Source of the DNA: Hahellaceae bacterium
GTDB lineage: Bacteria > Pseudomonadota > Gammaproteobacteria > Pseudomonadales > Oleiphilaceae
Reading direction: 5' to 3'
Assembly: GCA_016744695.1 (NCBI GenBank)
Contig: JADGDV010000001.1
Span: 209,913-273,912, forward strand
DNA: 64,000 nt
The position numbers and the translations under genes were made by a program. Below the pieces are notes generated by a model, which searched no databases, had not been told where the DNA came from, and saw only the letters and a list, made by a program, of their open reading frames with translations. Shown piece by piece: positions 17,968 through 26,033 of the stretch. How positions within the stretch are numbered: position 1 is the stretch's first letter; each line of letters opens with the position of its first letter.

Positions 17968-18576
17968 TTAGTTTTCTACTAAAAGATCAGGGTTATCTCT
18001 AAGTAATTGCGCTTTCATCTCTTTTATTCTTCTTACTTTTTCAATACCCACTTCAAGCTCTTCTTCAGCCATACCACGCTCTTGTGCGATCGCTATTTGC
18101 TCTTCAAGCACCTCAATTTTTATATCAGCCGCTTCTACATACGCTTTATATATTTTTCTTTCTTGCCTAGATTCATATTCCAGATAAAGCTCTGGGCTTT
18201 CAAGCTCTTCTGGTGTCGCAGACTCACCCTGAGCCCCTCTAACAATGGGGGGAGCTCTATCATCTCCGTTTAATCGAGCATTCTCCATAGATTCAATGGC
18301 GAAACTATCCAGAGGCGTTATATCTTCCTCTGGATAGTTTTCTTCGACATCTACACTATTAGCTATTAACTCACTCTGCGGCTTGGTTAAACTGATTACT
18401 TCAGGTTTCTTAATGATTTCAGGTAAAGCCGTTACAGCTTCAATTGAAATATTTTTACTGTTAACTGCTTGCTCAGCTACTACTGTATTCATAGGTTTGT
18501 AATATCCCATCACAAGCCCTGAGACAATAAAAGCAAAGCCAAGCATTACCACCAGAAACCATTTTGATTTATTCAT
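17968..18576 (-). CDS. Membrane-anchored coiled-coil protein of the phospholipase operon
   Basis: I do not recognise the family. The 202-residue protein has one N-terminal membrane helix (residues ~5–25, no cleavage site evident). An acidic, Pro-rich linker follows, then a highly charged C-terminal helix (~130–198), probably a coiled coil (EERKIYK…IKIEVLEEQIAIAQERG…). The layout recalls inner-membrane-anchored steric chaperones of secreted lipases, but it is shorter and I see no Lif-family motif. It is the last gene of the operon, 30 bases after a phospholipase gene. A role in folding or export of the two enzymes is inference from position. Confidence 0.65.
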   Translation of the reverse strand: MNKSKWFLVVMLGFAFIVSGLVMGYYKPMNTVVAEQAVNSKNISIEAVTALPEIIKKPEVISLTKPQSELIANSVDVEENYPEEDITPLDSFAIESMENARLNGDDRAPPIVRGAQGESATPEELESPELYLEYESRQERKIYKAYVEAADIKIEVLEEQIAIAQERGMAEEELEVGIEKVRRIKEMKAQLLRDNPDLLVEN

Positions 18577-18606
18577 CAGTTCTTCAATACCAGAAAAAGA
18601 GTGCGA

Positions 18607-19629
18607 CTAAAAGCGTTTAGCCGCATGATTAAGTATGTGTACAACCATCGCAATAGCATGAGGTATCGTTTGCTCTCCCACTTGCACACGATCAACATGA
18701 CTTTCACTGCTCAAAACAATACCGCCATTTGAGTACGAGAATGCTCCGCCTTCCGTTAATAATGGACGAATATCGGTAGTACCATCTGCCAATGCAGTAA
18801 AGTCACTCAAGGCATCCCTTACTTTATTAAAGTCATTTAGGTTTTCACTGTAGTAGTAATCATTGACCCAACTTTCCCAACCCGAGTGATTAAGATCAGA
18901 TGTTGTCCAGGTATGGTGAGGCTGAAGCAAGTCTGTAGTATGAAGTACAAACCCTAGTGTTTGTGCCGTCGGCTGACTTAAGAACTGCTCATACCAATAC
19001 TGACCAAGGTTATCAATAGGTTGAAAGGGTGCGTCTTCAAAATCTTCATACATTGAACGACTTGACGTACCTTCATGACGATAGTTTGCCTCAGTAATAT
19101 CATAAGAGTTATATTTACTGCTATCGCGCCACCACCAAGCTTTCAATCCTCCTTTACCATCGTCCAGGTAGTCACCATATAACCAGGCACCAGCCATATT
19201 ATCGATAGCCCCCCAAACGGTCAGTTTATCGTAATTATAACCACCTAAGTCATTACCGTGTGCATCGCCACCTTGAGTATGGTTCTGAAAATGCCAATAC
19301 GAAGTATATTTCACGATTGATGCACCAGCACCCCATACAGGAGCCACCTGACAACTCCCTGTTGTTGCACCACAAAGGTAGGTATCTTCAAAATCATCTA
19401 CGTCATAAGCACCCTGACCCAGCACTTGAGCGAACTGATCTATGGTATAACCTGCCGCGGTCGCCGCAGACGCTAAACGGTTATATTCTGTCGTTGATGA
19501 ATTCTGCTGCATATAGTTCACCGCATCCACTACAATACGATGATGTGTTTCTTGAGACCAGGCTGCAGCCTCACTTGCTGCTAAAATTGTGCCCGCAGCT
19601 CCTAGAGCCATTATTATTTTATTAGCCAT
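18607..19629 (-). CDS. Secreted zinc-dependent phospholipase C-like enzyme (copy 1)
   Basis: A 340-residue exported protein related to bacterial zinc phospholipases C (alpha-toxin/PC-PLC superfamily). The signal peptide ends ASEAAA, so the mature protein would begin with Trp24; in this superfamily the N-terminal Trp itself binds zinc. Other ligand candidates are H29/H30, an Asp in YDVDDFED (76–82), H113 or H117 in WHFQNH, H230 and D233, H239, and H248/E252 in NHSGWESW. Two cysteines (86 and 93) could form a loop disulfide. The predicted reaction is cleavage of phospholipid head groups outside the cell. The spacing between H230 and D233 is one residue shorter than in PC-PLC, so activity is not certain. 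It is about three-quarters identical by eye to copy 2. Confidence 0.8.
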   Translation of the reverse strand: MANKIIMALGAAGTILAASEAAAWSQETHHRIVVDAVNYMQQNSSTTEYNRLASAATAAGYTIDQFAQVLGQGAYDVDDFEDTYLCGATTGSCQVAPVWGAGASIVKYTSYWHFQNHTQGGDAHGNDLGGYNYDKLTVWGAIDNMAGAWLYGDYLDDGKGGLKAWWWRDSSKYNSYDITEANYRHEGTSSRSMYEDFEDAPFQPIDNLGQYWYEQFLSQPTAQTLGFVLHTTDLLQPHHTWTTSDLNHSGWESWVNDYYYSENLNDFNKVRDALSDFTALADGTTDIRPLLTEGGAFSYSNGGIVLSSESHVDRVQVGEQTIPHAIAMVVHILNHAAKRF

Positions 19630-19760
19630 GTTTAATTTGCCCTTATTCTAAATTGGTACATTTGTTTGTGTTTTATGAATAATATCCATTTAAGTGCTCA
19701 AATGTTGAGCTCCATTTATCATGTAAGGGTTATTTCACAACCTTTCACAATCTAATTAAT

Positions 19761-21107
19761 TTACTTATTAATTAATGCGGGATTCAGTTTTACATCGGCT
19801 GTTTCAAATAGCTTTTTTCTAGTCTCCAGAAAACGCTGTTCCAAATGCTTACGAGCAACTTCTTTACCTGCTAAATAACGAACAGTCTCACTCTTTTCAT
19901 CAAAATAATTTTCTTTTCGTTTATCGACTAAAAATATTTCCCAATACACTGTTTTTCCATCAGCCTGTGGTGAACGAATAGGTCGTGAAGCCGTGCCTTC
20001 AGGCAAAGCAAAGACCGCACTTTTAGCCCAGTTACTTCCACCCTTATCAGCTGTTATTCGGCCTAAGCTTCCAGCGGGGGATACATTTTTACTTTCAGCA
20101 ATAGAATATTTAGCAGCAGCGGCCGAAAAATCTAAACCCTCTTCCAGCGCGACTCGTACTTTTGTTGCGCCCTCTTGGTTAGCTAGCCGAATATGTCTGG
20201 CCTCTACGTACTCAATACGCTTAAATTTTTCTTTATGTTCTTCGTAGTACGATGAAATTTCAGCCTGAGTTACATTCTTAAATTCTTTATCTAAAACGGG
20301 ATTGTCATCATGAATCTCATTGCTCAATCCGTGATATTTAATCACCCTGCTTTTGTAATGTTTATCTGTAATAAAGCGCTTTAATGCATCTATTTCTGTC
20401 AAGCTAAGACCTGAATGTGTTTCTGCCCACCAATTAACCGTTCTTGATGAAACCAGTTGAATAACCTGCGTCGTTATAAACTCAATATCTACTTGGTGAA
20501 ATTTAATTTTGCCTTGTATATTTTGTCGCTCATACAAGTCATAAAGCATTATTGAGCGCTCTTTCTCATTGGGTATTTTATATTTGGCAACAACAATTCC
20601 TTTTGCCTCTGCTATTTGAGCATCGCTTAACTGATACTCCATGCTCTTCCCTAAATCTAAGGCTTTCTGAAGATCTTCTTTTATATTTTTAACGTTAAAT
20701 GTAGTAATCGATTTAGGGGAGTCACCAATGTGTGTCTTAATATATGTCGATAAGGCTTCATGGAAGGAGCTTTGAATAAGTCCGGTATACTGATCATCTA
20801 AATACGTATCAATAGGAAAGCCCACTGAATTGGTACTCATTAACGCCTCAACCCCAATGGTTTCTTCCGCATACTCCGCCAATAAACGGTTTTCAATCAA
20901 ACCATTAACTAAACTGCCGTAATGCATTGGCCGCTTTCCTTGAGACACGCTTTTGTAGATTAGGTCCACACTGGAAACAGGCAACTTATAACCATTAACA
21001 ACTGCCACGGTATCTGGGTCATTAATGGTCTCTGCAGAAAAAGCTTGAGGAACAGCAAAGCAGACACAAAGTGAAAGCAATATTTTTTTAATAAAGGACA
21101 AAGTCAT
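19761..21107 (-). CDS. Periplasmic parvulin-type peptidyl-prolyl isomerase (PpiC/SurA-like)
   Basis: A 448-residue exported foldase. It has a signal peptide (residues 1–24, ending PQAFSA), a large helical N-terminal chaperone region, and one parvulin domain at about residues 295–400 (EYVEARHIRLANQEGATKV…SPAGSLGRI…WAKSAVFALPEGTASRPI). It lies between the two phospholipase genes in the same direction, with gaps of 101 and 131 bases. A dedicated role in folding these exported zinc enzymes is a reasonable inference; the general assignment as a PPIase is firm. It is not surA itself, which has two parvulin domains. Confidence 0.85.
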   Translation of the reverse strand: MTLSFIKKILLSLCVCFAVPQAFSAETINDPDTVAVVNGYKLPVSSVDLIYKSVSQGKRPMHYGSLVNGLIENRLLAEYAEETIGVEALMSTNSVGFPIDTYLDDQYTGLIQSSFHEALSTYIKTHIGDSPKSITTFNVKNIKEDLQKALDLGKSMEYQLSDAQIAEAKGIVVAKYKIPNEKERSIMLYDLYERQNIQGKIKFHQVDIEFITTQVIQLVSSRTVNWWAETHSGLSLTEIDALKRFITDKHYKSRVIKYHGLSNEIHDDNPVLDKEFKNVTQAEISSYYEEHKEKFKRIEYVEARHIRLANQEGATKVRVALEEGLDFSAAAAKYSIAESKNVSPAGSLGRITADKGGSNWAKSAVFALPEGTASRPIRSPQADGKTVYWEIFLVDKRKENYFDEKSETVRYLAGKEVARKHLEQRFLETRKKLFETADVKLNPALINK

Positions 21108-21208
21108 AACAGTTCACACTTCATATAAGACATAGAATGAAAACTCATGTTGCTAAAATCCGGTGCATCCTTGCCACCGGAAAACAACAAATGAGCCAAT
21201 ATTTAAAG

Positions 21209-22249
21209 CTAAAAACGCATAGCTGCGTGATTTAGTATATGAACAACCATAGCAATAGCATGAGGAACCGTCTGCTCAGCAACCTGAACTCTGTCACTAT
21301 GGTTCTTGCTACTCAGTACAATACCGCCATTCGAGTATGAAAACGCTCCACCCTCTGTAAGCAATGGACGAATATCATTAGAGCCATTAGCTATCGGCGT
21401 AAAGTCATTCAATGCTGCGGCCACCTTAGTAAAATCATTTAAGTTTTCACTGAAGTAATAATCCGCAACCCATGACTCCCAACCCGAGTGGTTCAAGTCT
21501 GACGTTGTCCAGGTATGGTGTGGTTGAAGCAAATCAGTTGTATGCAGCACAAAGCCAAGCGCTTGTGCTGTTGGGCGAGACGTAAACTGCTCATACCAGT
21601 ACTGTCCTAAATTATCGATAGGCTGAAAAGGAATATCTTCAAAATTGTTATACATAGATTTTGAAGAGCTGCCTTCGTGTCGATAATTTTTCTCGGTGAC
21701 CCCATAGGTATTGTATTTACTGTTTTCACTCCACCACCAGCCACGCATACCGCCTTTGCCATCATCAATATGGTCACCATACAGCCAAGTTGCGGCCATA
21801 TTATCTATCGCCCCCCAAACAGTAAGCTTATCGTAGTTATATCCGCCTAAATCATTACCATGGGCATCACTACCCTGAGTGTGATTTTGGAAGTGCCAAT
21901 AAGAGGTGTACTTTACGATTGAGGCTCCGGCTCCCCAAACCGGTGCTTGCTGGCAGTCACCAGTTATAGCACCACAAATAAATGTATCTTCAAAATCATC
22001 GACATCATAAGCACCTTGACCCAGCACTAATGCAAACTGATCAATGGTATAACCCGAAGCCGTTGCCACAGAAGCAAGGCGGTTATATTCCGTAGAGTCT
22101 GGGTTAGCTCGCATATAATTCACCGCATCCACTACAATTTGACGGTGAGTGTCTTGTTTCCATGCAAAAGCGTCTATAGAAGGTAGCATTAGAGCTGATA
22201 CCGTTAGAGCCGCTATCGTATTTTTAATACTATTTTTTTCTTTAAGCAT
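21209..22249 (-). CDS. Secreted zinc-dependent phospholipase C-like enzyme (copy 2)
   Basis: A paralogue of copy 1, 346 residues, and the first gene of the operon. The signal peptide ends IDAFA, again placing Trp (residue 30) at the mature N-terminus with the first His five residues on (WKQDTH). The blocks WHFQNHTQG, NLGQYWYEQF, LGFVLHTTDLLQPHHTW, SDLNHSGWESWV and TIPHAIAMVVHILNHAA (here with V for I) are shared with copy 1. The divergence is spread over the whole length, so this is an old duplication rather than a recent one. Two near-identical enzymes in one operon may differ in head-group or lipid preference. Confidence 0.8.
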   Translation of the reverse strand: MLKEKNSIKNTIAALTVSALMLPSIDAFAWKQDTHRQIVVDAVNYMRANPDSTEYNRLASVATASGYTIDQFALVLGQGAYDVDDFEDTFICGAITGDCQQAPVWGAGASIVKYTSYWHFQNHTQGSDAHGNDLGGYNYDKLTVWGAIDNMAATWLYGDHIDDGKGGMRGWWWSENSKYNTYGVTEKNYRHEGSSSKSMYNNFEDIPFQPIDNLGQYWYEQFTSRPTAQALGFVLHTTDLLQPHHTWTTSDLNHSGWESWVADYYFSENLNDFTKVAAALNDFTPIANGSNDIRPLLTEGGAFSYSNGGIVLSSKNHSDRVQVAEQTVPHAIAMVVHILNHAAMRF

Positions 22250-22311
22250 AATTATAACCTTTCAATCTATTATTTTTGTTGTTACTGACATCAAGTCGAA
22301 AGTAGATAATC

Positions 22312-22343
22312 ATTTTCGAACCCGCTAGTTCGAATTCGAAAAT
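22312..22343. promoter_or_regulatory. Cluster of TTCGAA palindromes upstream of the phospholipase operon
   Basis: TTCGAA occurs three times in 26 bases. Two copies are fused into the perfect 12-bp palindrome TTCGAATTCGAA (22329–22340). The whole segment is bounded by ATTTTCGAA and its reverse complement TTCGAAAAT. It lies 63–94 bases upstream of the first phospholipase ATG, where an operator would be expected. The regulator is unknown. Confidence 0.45.
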
Positions 22344-22488
22344 TAGTTTAAAGAATACCTTATTTATATGAATAATAAATGATCAAAAATCATTCTTTTT
22401 GTGCACCTGTACACATTCGGGAGATTTAATGACGATTACGTCAATAATTTACACTACCTAAAAGAAATACCCTTCTGATAAAAATAAA

Positions 22489-22504
22489 ACACTATATATA
22501 GTAT
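22489..22504. promoter_or_regulatory. NrdR-like box 1
   Basis: ACACTATATATAGTAT matches the NrdR consensus ACACWATATATWGTGT at 15 of 16 positions. NrdR is the ATP/dATP-sensing repressor of ribonucleotide reductase genes. The box lies about 380 bases upstream of nrdJa. Confidence 0.7.
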
Positions 22505-22651
22505 GATACGAAAAAAATATAATAATTTTAGCGCCTATTATTCTTCACTCTAAACACCATTTTCTCCTTTAATTACGTAAGTTTATTGATGTTTAACATG
22601 CCACTATTTTTACCTTTCCAAGTAAAAAACCTTAAAAACTCACCTTGGAAA

Positions 22652-22667
22652 AACACTATATAGTGTT
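22652..22667. promoter_or_regulatory. NrdR-like box 2 (perfect palindrome, shorter core)
   Basis: AACACTATATAGTGTT is a perfect palindrome carrying the ACAC…GTGT arms of an NrdR box, but with a core two bases shorter than the consensus. It lies about 217 bases upstream of nrdJa and starts 163 bases after box 1. Typical NrdR box pairs are about 31–32 bases apart, so the arrangement is unusual. Confidence 0.55.
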
Positions 22668-22883
22668 ATACTCAGCTCACCAAAGCGGATATGTAGGGTT
22701 TTAGTTACTTTATAGCCAATAAGAAAAACAAATACCTAATCTGCTTTAAAAGACAAACATTATTTTATATTTATTCGTTTAAGTATTAAAAAAACCAAAA
22801 AACAAGGGCTCCGCTGTTAGTAACAACTAACACAATATATAGAGCCGCCAAAATTAGACAAATTTGTCACTAAAAGGGCTGAT

Positions 22884-25022
22884 ATGAACGCTAAAGTTGA
22901 ACCGATTACCACACCTATTCCAATGCAAGACGCCTCTCTTGATATCTGGCGTACCAAATATCAGTTAAAAACCAAAAATGGTGATCCGGTAGACGGCAAC
23001 ATAAGTGAAACCTATTCTCGTGTTGCAAAAGCGTTGTCAGAAGTTGAAAACAAGAAAAATATAAATAAAGTACATAAAGATTTTGTTTGGGCATTAGAGA
23101 ATGGCGCCATTCCAGCGGGTCGTATTATGTCTAATGCGGGCGCAGGTGATCACAAACCAGCAACATCCACTATTAACTGTACGGTATCAGGTATTGTTAA
23201 TGACTCTATGGACGATATTCTATTTAAAAACCATGAAGCAGGCCTTACATTAAAAGCAGGCTGTGGCATTGGTTATGAATTTTCTACGTTACGCCCTAAA
23301 GGTGCTTATGTAGCGGGCGCAGGTGCAACAACATCAGGCCCTTTATCCTTCATGGATATCTTCGACAAAATGTGTTTTACCGTGTCTTCAGCTGGTGGTC
23401 GACGTGGTGCGCAAATGGCTACTTTTGATGTTCACCACCCTGATGTACTTGATTTTATCAGAGCAAAACGTGAAGACGGCCGGTTACGCCAATTCAACCT
23501 ATCTCTTCTTATTACTGAAGACTTTATCAAGTCAGTTAAAGAAGATGCAGACTGGCACTTATCCTTCCCTGTTACACAGGAAGAAGTTGATGAAGACAAT
23601 CATGATATAACAGACACAAGCAAGTTTGTTTACCGTGAGTTCCCAGTGAAAGATCAATACGTTACTAACAATGAAGGTTTAGTGGCTTGCCGTATTTATA
23701 GCACCGTAAAAGCGCGCTTCATCTGGGACAGCATCATGACGTCTACTTATGACTTCGCTGAACCTGGTTTTATATTAATAGACAAAGTAAACCAAATGAA
23801 TAACAACTGGTTCTGCGAAAACATTCGTGCAACCAACCCTTGTGGTGAACAGCCACTGCCGCCTTATGGCAGCTGTCTGCTAGGTTCTATCAACTTAACT
23901 CATTTTGTTGAAAAGCCGTTTACTGACCAGGCAAGTTTTAATTTTGAGAAGTACTGCAAAGTAGTCGCGATCTTCACTCGTATGCTAGACAACGTCGTTG
24001 AGATTAATGGGCTTCCTCTTGAAGGCCAGCGTAACGAGATTTTAAGAAAACGCCGCCACGGCATGGGCATACTAGGTTTGGGTTCTACTCTAACAATGCT
24101 ACAAATGCCTTATGGCTGTGAAAAATCAGTTAAATTTACAGAAGATGTAAACCGTGAGATGGCACTAGAGGGCTGGAGACAGTCATTAGCACTCGCTGAA
24201 GAAAAAGGCGCAGCACCGATCATGGATGAAGACTTTACTGTAACTGACGAGATGCTAAGTAAACGTCCTGAAATGAAAGAAGATGGCTTTAATTCAGGCG
24301 ATACGGTTAAAGGTAAAGTACTACATGCGAAATACAGTCGTTATATGCAACGTATCGCTCAATACGAGCCAGAGTTAATCGAGAAACTAGCTGAAAAAGG
24401 CGCGCGTTTCACTCACCACACGTCTATCGCACCAACAGGTACCATCTCATTATCTCTCGCTAATAATGTGAGTAACGGTGTTGAGCCAAGCTTTGCTCAC
24501 CATTATGCAAGAAACATTATTCGTGAAGGCAAGAAGACCAAAGAGAAGTTAGATGTTTTCTCATATGAGCTTTTAGCTTACCGCCACTTGGTAAACTCAA
24601 AAGCCATGCCCTTCGATAATACCGAAGAGGCAAAGTTACCTGAGTACTTTATTTCAGCAGATGAAGTTACGCCCACTCAGCATGTTGATATTCAGGCCGC
24701 CGCTCAGCTTTGGGTTGATTCATCAATATCCAAAACAGCCAACGTACCAACGGACTTCCCTTACGAGGAGTTCAAAAACATCTACATGTACGCTTATGAA
24801 AAAGGCCTTAAAGGTTGTACAACCTTCCGCTTTAACCCTGAAGCATTCCAAGGTGTATTAGTTAAAGAAGAAGATCTCGAAAATACAACTTACGAATTTA
24901 CACTAGACGATGGCAGTAAAGTCAGTGTAAAAGGGAATGAAGAAATCGAGTATGATGGTGAATTACATTCGGCAGCCAATTTATTTGATGCTTTGAAAGA
25001 AGGCACTTACGGCAAGTATTAA
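22884..25022 (+). CDS. nrdJa: Adenosylcobalamin-dependent ribonucleotide reductase, catalytic subunit NrdJa
   Basis: Class II ribonucleotide reductase makes deoxyribonucleotides using coenzyme B12 as radical source, with or without oxygen. The 712-residue protein contains the barrel-core segments ATSTINCTV, GCGIGYEFSTLRP and NPCGEQPLPPYGSCLLGSINL (active-site Cys region), and the SIAPTGTISL phosphate-binding loop. It lacks the C-terminal redox-cysteine domain of one-piece NrdJ, which is encoded by the next gene. This split form is known from Pseudomonas aeruginosa (NrdJa/NrdJb). The long AT-rich leader carries two NrdR-like boxes; I saw no cobalamin riboswitch. Confidence 0.93.
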   Translation: MNAKVEPITTPIPMQDASLDIWRTKYQLKTKNGDPVDGNISETYSRVAKALSEVENKKNINKVHKDFVWALENGAIPAGRIMSNAGAGDHKPATSTINCTVSGIVNDSMDDILFKNHEAGLTLKAGCGIGYEFSTLRPKGAYVAGAGATTSGPLSFMDIFDKMCFTVSSAGGRRGAQMATFDVHHPDVLDFIRAKREDGRLRQFNLSLLITEDFIKSVKEDADWHLSFPVTQEEVDEDNHDITDTSKFVYREFPVKDQYVTNNEGLVACRIYSTVKARFIWDSIMTSTYDFAEPGFILIDKVNQMNNNWFCENIRATNPCGEQPLPPYGSCLLGSINLTHFVEKPFTDQASFNFEKYCKVVAIFTRMLDNVVEINGLPLEGQRNEILRKRRHGMGILGLGSTLTMLQMPYGCEKSVKFTEDVNREMALEGWRQSLALAEEKGAAPIMDEDFTVTDEMLSKRPEMKEDGFNSGDTVKGKVLHAKYSRYMQRIAQYEPELIEKLAEKGARFTHHTSIAPTGTISLSLANNVSNGVEPSFAHHYARNIIREGKKTKEKLDVFSYELLAYRHLVNSKAMPFDNTEEAKLPEYFISADEVTPTQHVDIQAAAQLWVDSSISKTANVPTDFPYEEFKNIYMYAYEKGLKGCTTFRFNPEAFQGVLVKEEDLENTTYEFTLDDGSKVSVKGNEEIEYDGELHSAANLFDALKEGTYGKY

Positions 25023-25072
25023 TTCCCTGAACATTAAAATCAGGCGCCATCAAATTAAACGCATGAAGACCG

Positions 25073-25106
25073 ACTAGCCATTTCCGCACAATTGGAAGTG
25101 GCTAGT
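25073..25106 (+). promoter_or_regulatory. Stable hairpin between nrdJa and nrdJb
   Basis: ACTAGCCATTTCC pairs with GGAAGTGGCTAGT (12 Watson–Crick pairs and one wobble) around an 8-base loop. It is followed by TTTAGG, not a proper U run. It could partly terminate, or stabilise the processed nrdJa message; either would adjust the ratio of the two subunits. Confidence 0.6.
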
Positions 25107-25160
25107 TTAGGTAATTGCAATCCAATATCAGCATAAAAAATTGTAAATAGGTACTCAATC

Positions 25161-25850
25161 ATGACCGTCAAAATTGATAAGAAAATTGTCGGCTATCAAG
25201 TTAAAAAAGCAGATGCAGTAGAAGAAACAAAGAGTCAAATTTCTGAGAAATTCTCACCGATTGAGATGAATGAGAAAATCGCTCGTCCTGAATTTTTGCT
25301 AGGCTCTACATACAAAATAAAGCCACCGGTTTCAGAGCATGCGTTATACATCACCGTTAACGATATCCTTCTAAACGAAGATACTGACCACGAAGTTCGA
25401 CGTCCTTATGAAGTGTTCATAAACTCTAAGTCGATGGAGCATTATCAGTGGGTAATCGGTTTAACTCGCGTTATATCAGCCGTATTCAGAAAAGGTGGAG
25501 ATATCACCTTCCTAGTAGAAGAGCTCTCTTCTGTTTATGATCCTAATGGTGGGTATTACAAAAAAGGAGGCGTATTTATGCCTTCATTAGTTGCCGAAAT
25601 TGGTTTCGTTATTGAGAAGCACATGAAGGCCATTGGTTTAATCGAAACCGAAGAATTAAGTGATCATACTAAAAAAATTCTAGCAGAAAAGCGTGCAGAA
25701 TTTGACGCTAAACAATCAAGCAGTGCTAACGATTCAGACACAGCTTTCCCTGCAAATTCAACCGTTTGTAAAAAATGCTCCACTAAAGCGGTCATCGTTA
25801 TGGATGGTTGCAAAACCTGTCTAAATTGTGGTGATAGTAAGTGTGGGTAG
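25161..25850 (+). CDS. nrdJb: Class II ribonucleotide reductase accessory subunit NrdJb
   Basis: A 229-residue protein matching the C-terminal part of one-piece NrdJ enzymes. The last ~30 residues are Cys-rich (CKKCSTKAVIVMDGCKTCLNC plus DSKCG) and provide the zinc/redox cysteines that re-reduce the active site after each turnover. The N-terminal portion (ITVNDILL…PYEVFINSKSMEHYQWV…LTRVISAVFRKGGD) corresponds to the segment after the radical domain. It lies 138 bases after nrdJa, separated by a hairpin, and is followed by a strong terminator. Both proteins are needed for activity in the P. aeruginosa system. Confidence 0.92.
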   Translation: MTVKIDKKIVGYQVKKADAVEETKSQISEKFSPIEMNEKIARPEFLLGSTYKIKPPVSEHALYITVNDILLNEDTDHEVRRPYEVFINSKSMEHYQWVIGLTRVISAVFRKGGDITFLVEELSSVYDPNGGYYKKGGVFMPSLVAEIGFVIEKHMKAIGLIETEELSDHTKKILAEKRAEFDAKQSSSANDSDTAFPANSTVCKKCSTKAVIVMDGCKTCLNCGDSKCG

Positions 25851-25884
25851 CACAAGATAAGTAAACATATCTTGGGTTAAAATT

Positions 25885-25910
25885 AAGGGAGGCAATAGCC
25901 TCCCTTTTTA
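25885..25910 (+). terminator. Rho-independent terminator of nrdJa–nrdJb
   Basis: AAGGGAGGC–AATA–GCCTCCCTT followed by TTTA; a perfect GC-rich stem about 35 bases after the nrdJb stop. Confidence 0.9.
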
Positions 25911-26033
25911 TTGCATAAAATAAATACAAATTCAGACTAAACATTACAACATTACTCCATTACAATAGCCTGCAAAGAACGCTCAGTAAGCTTATTGCCA
26001 CTACAAGTTTATCACCACTACAGGATGTTAATA

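Noticed and set aside
22344..22883. Possible cobalamin riboswitch before the B12-dependent reductase
   Set aside because: I could not find a B12-box-like conserved core or the expected set of stems; the region is AT-rich with only the NrdR-like boxes.
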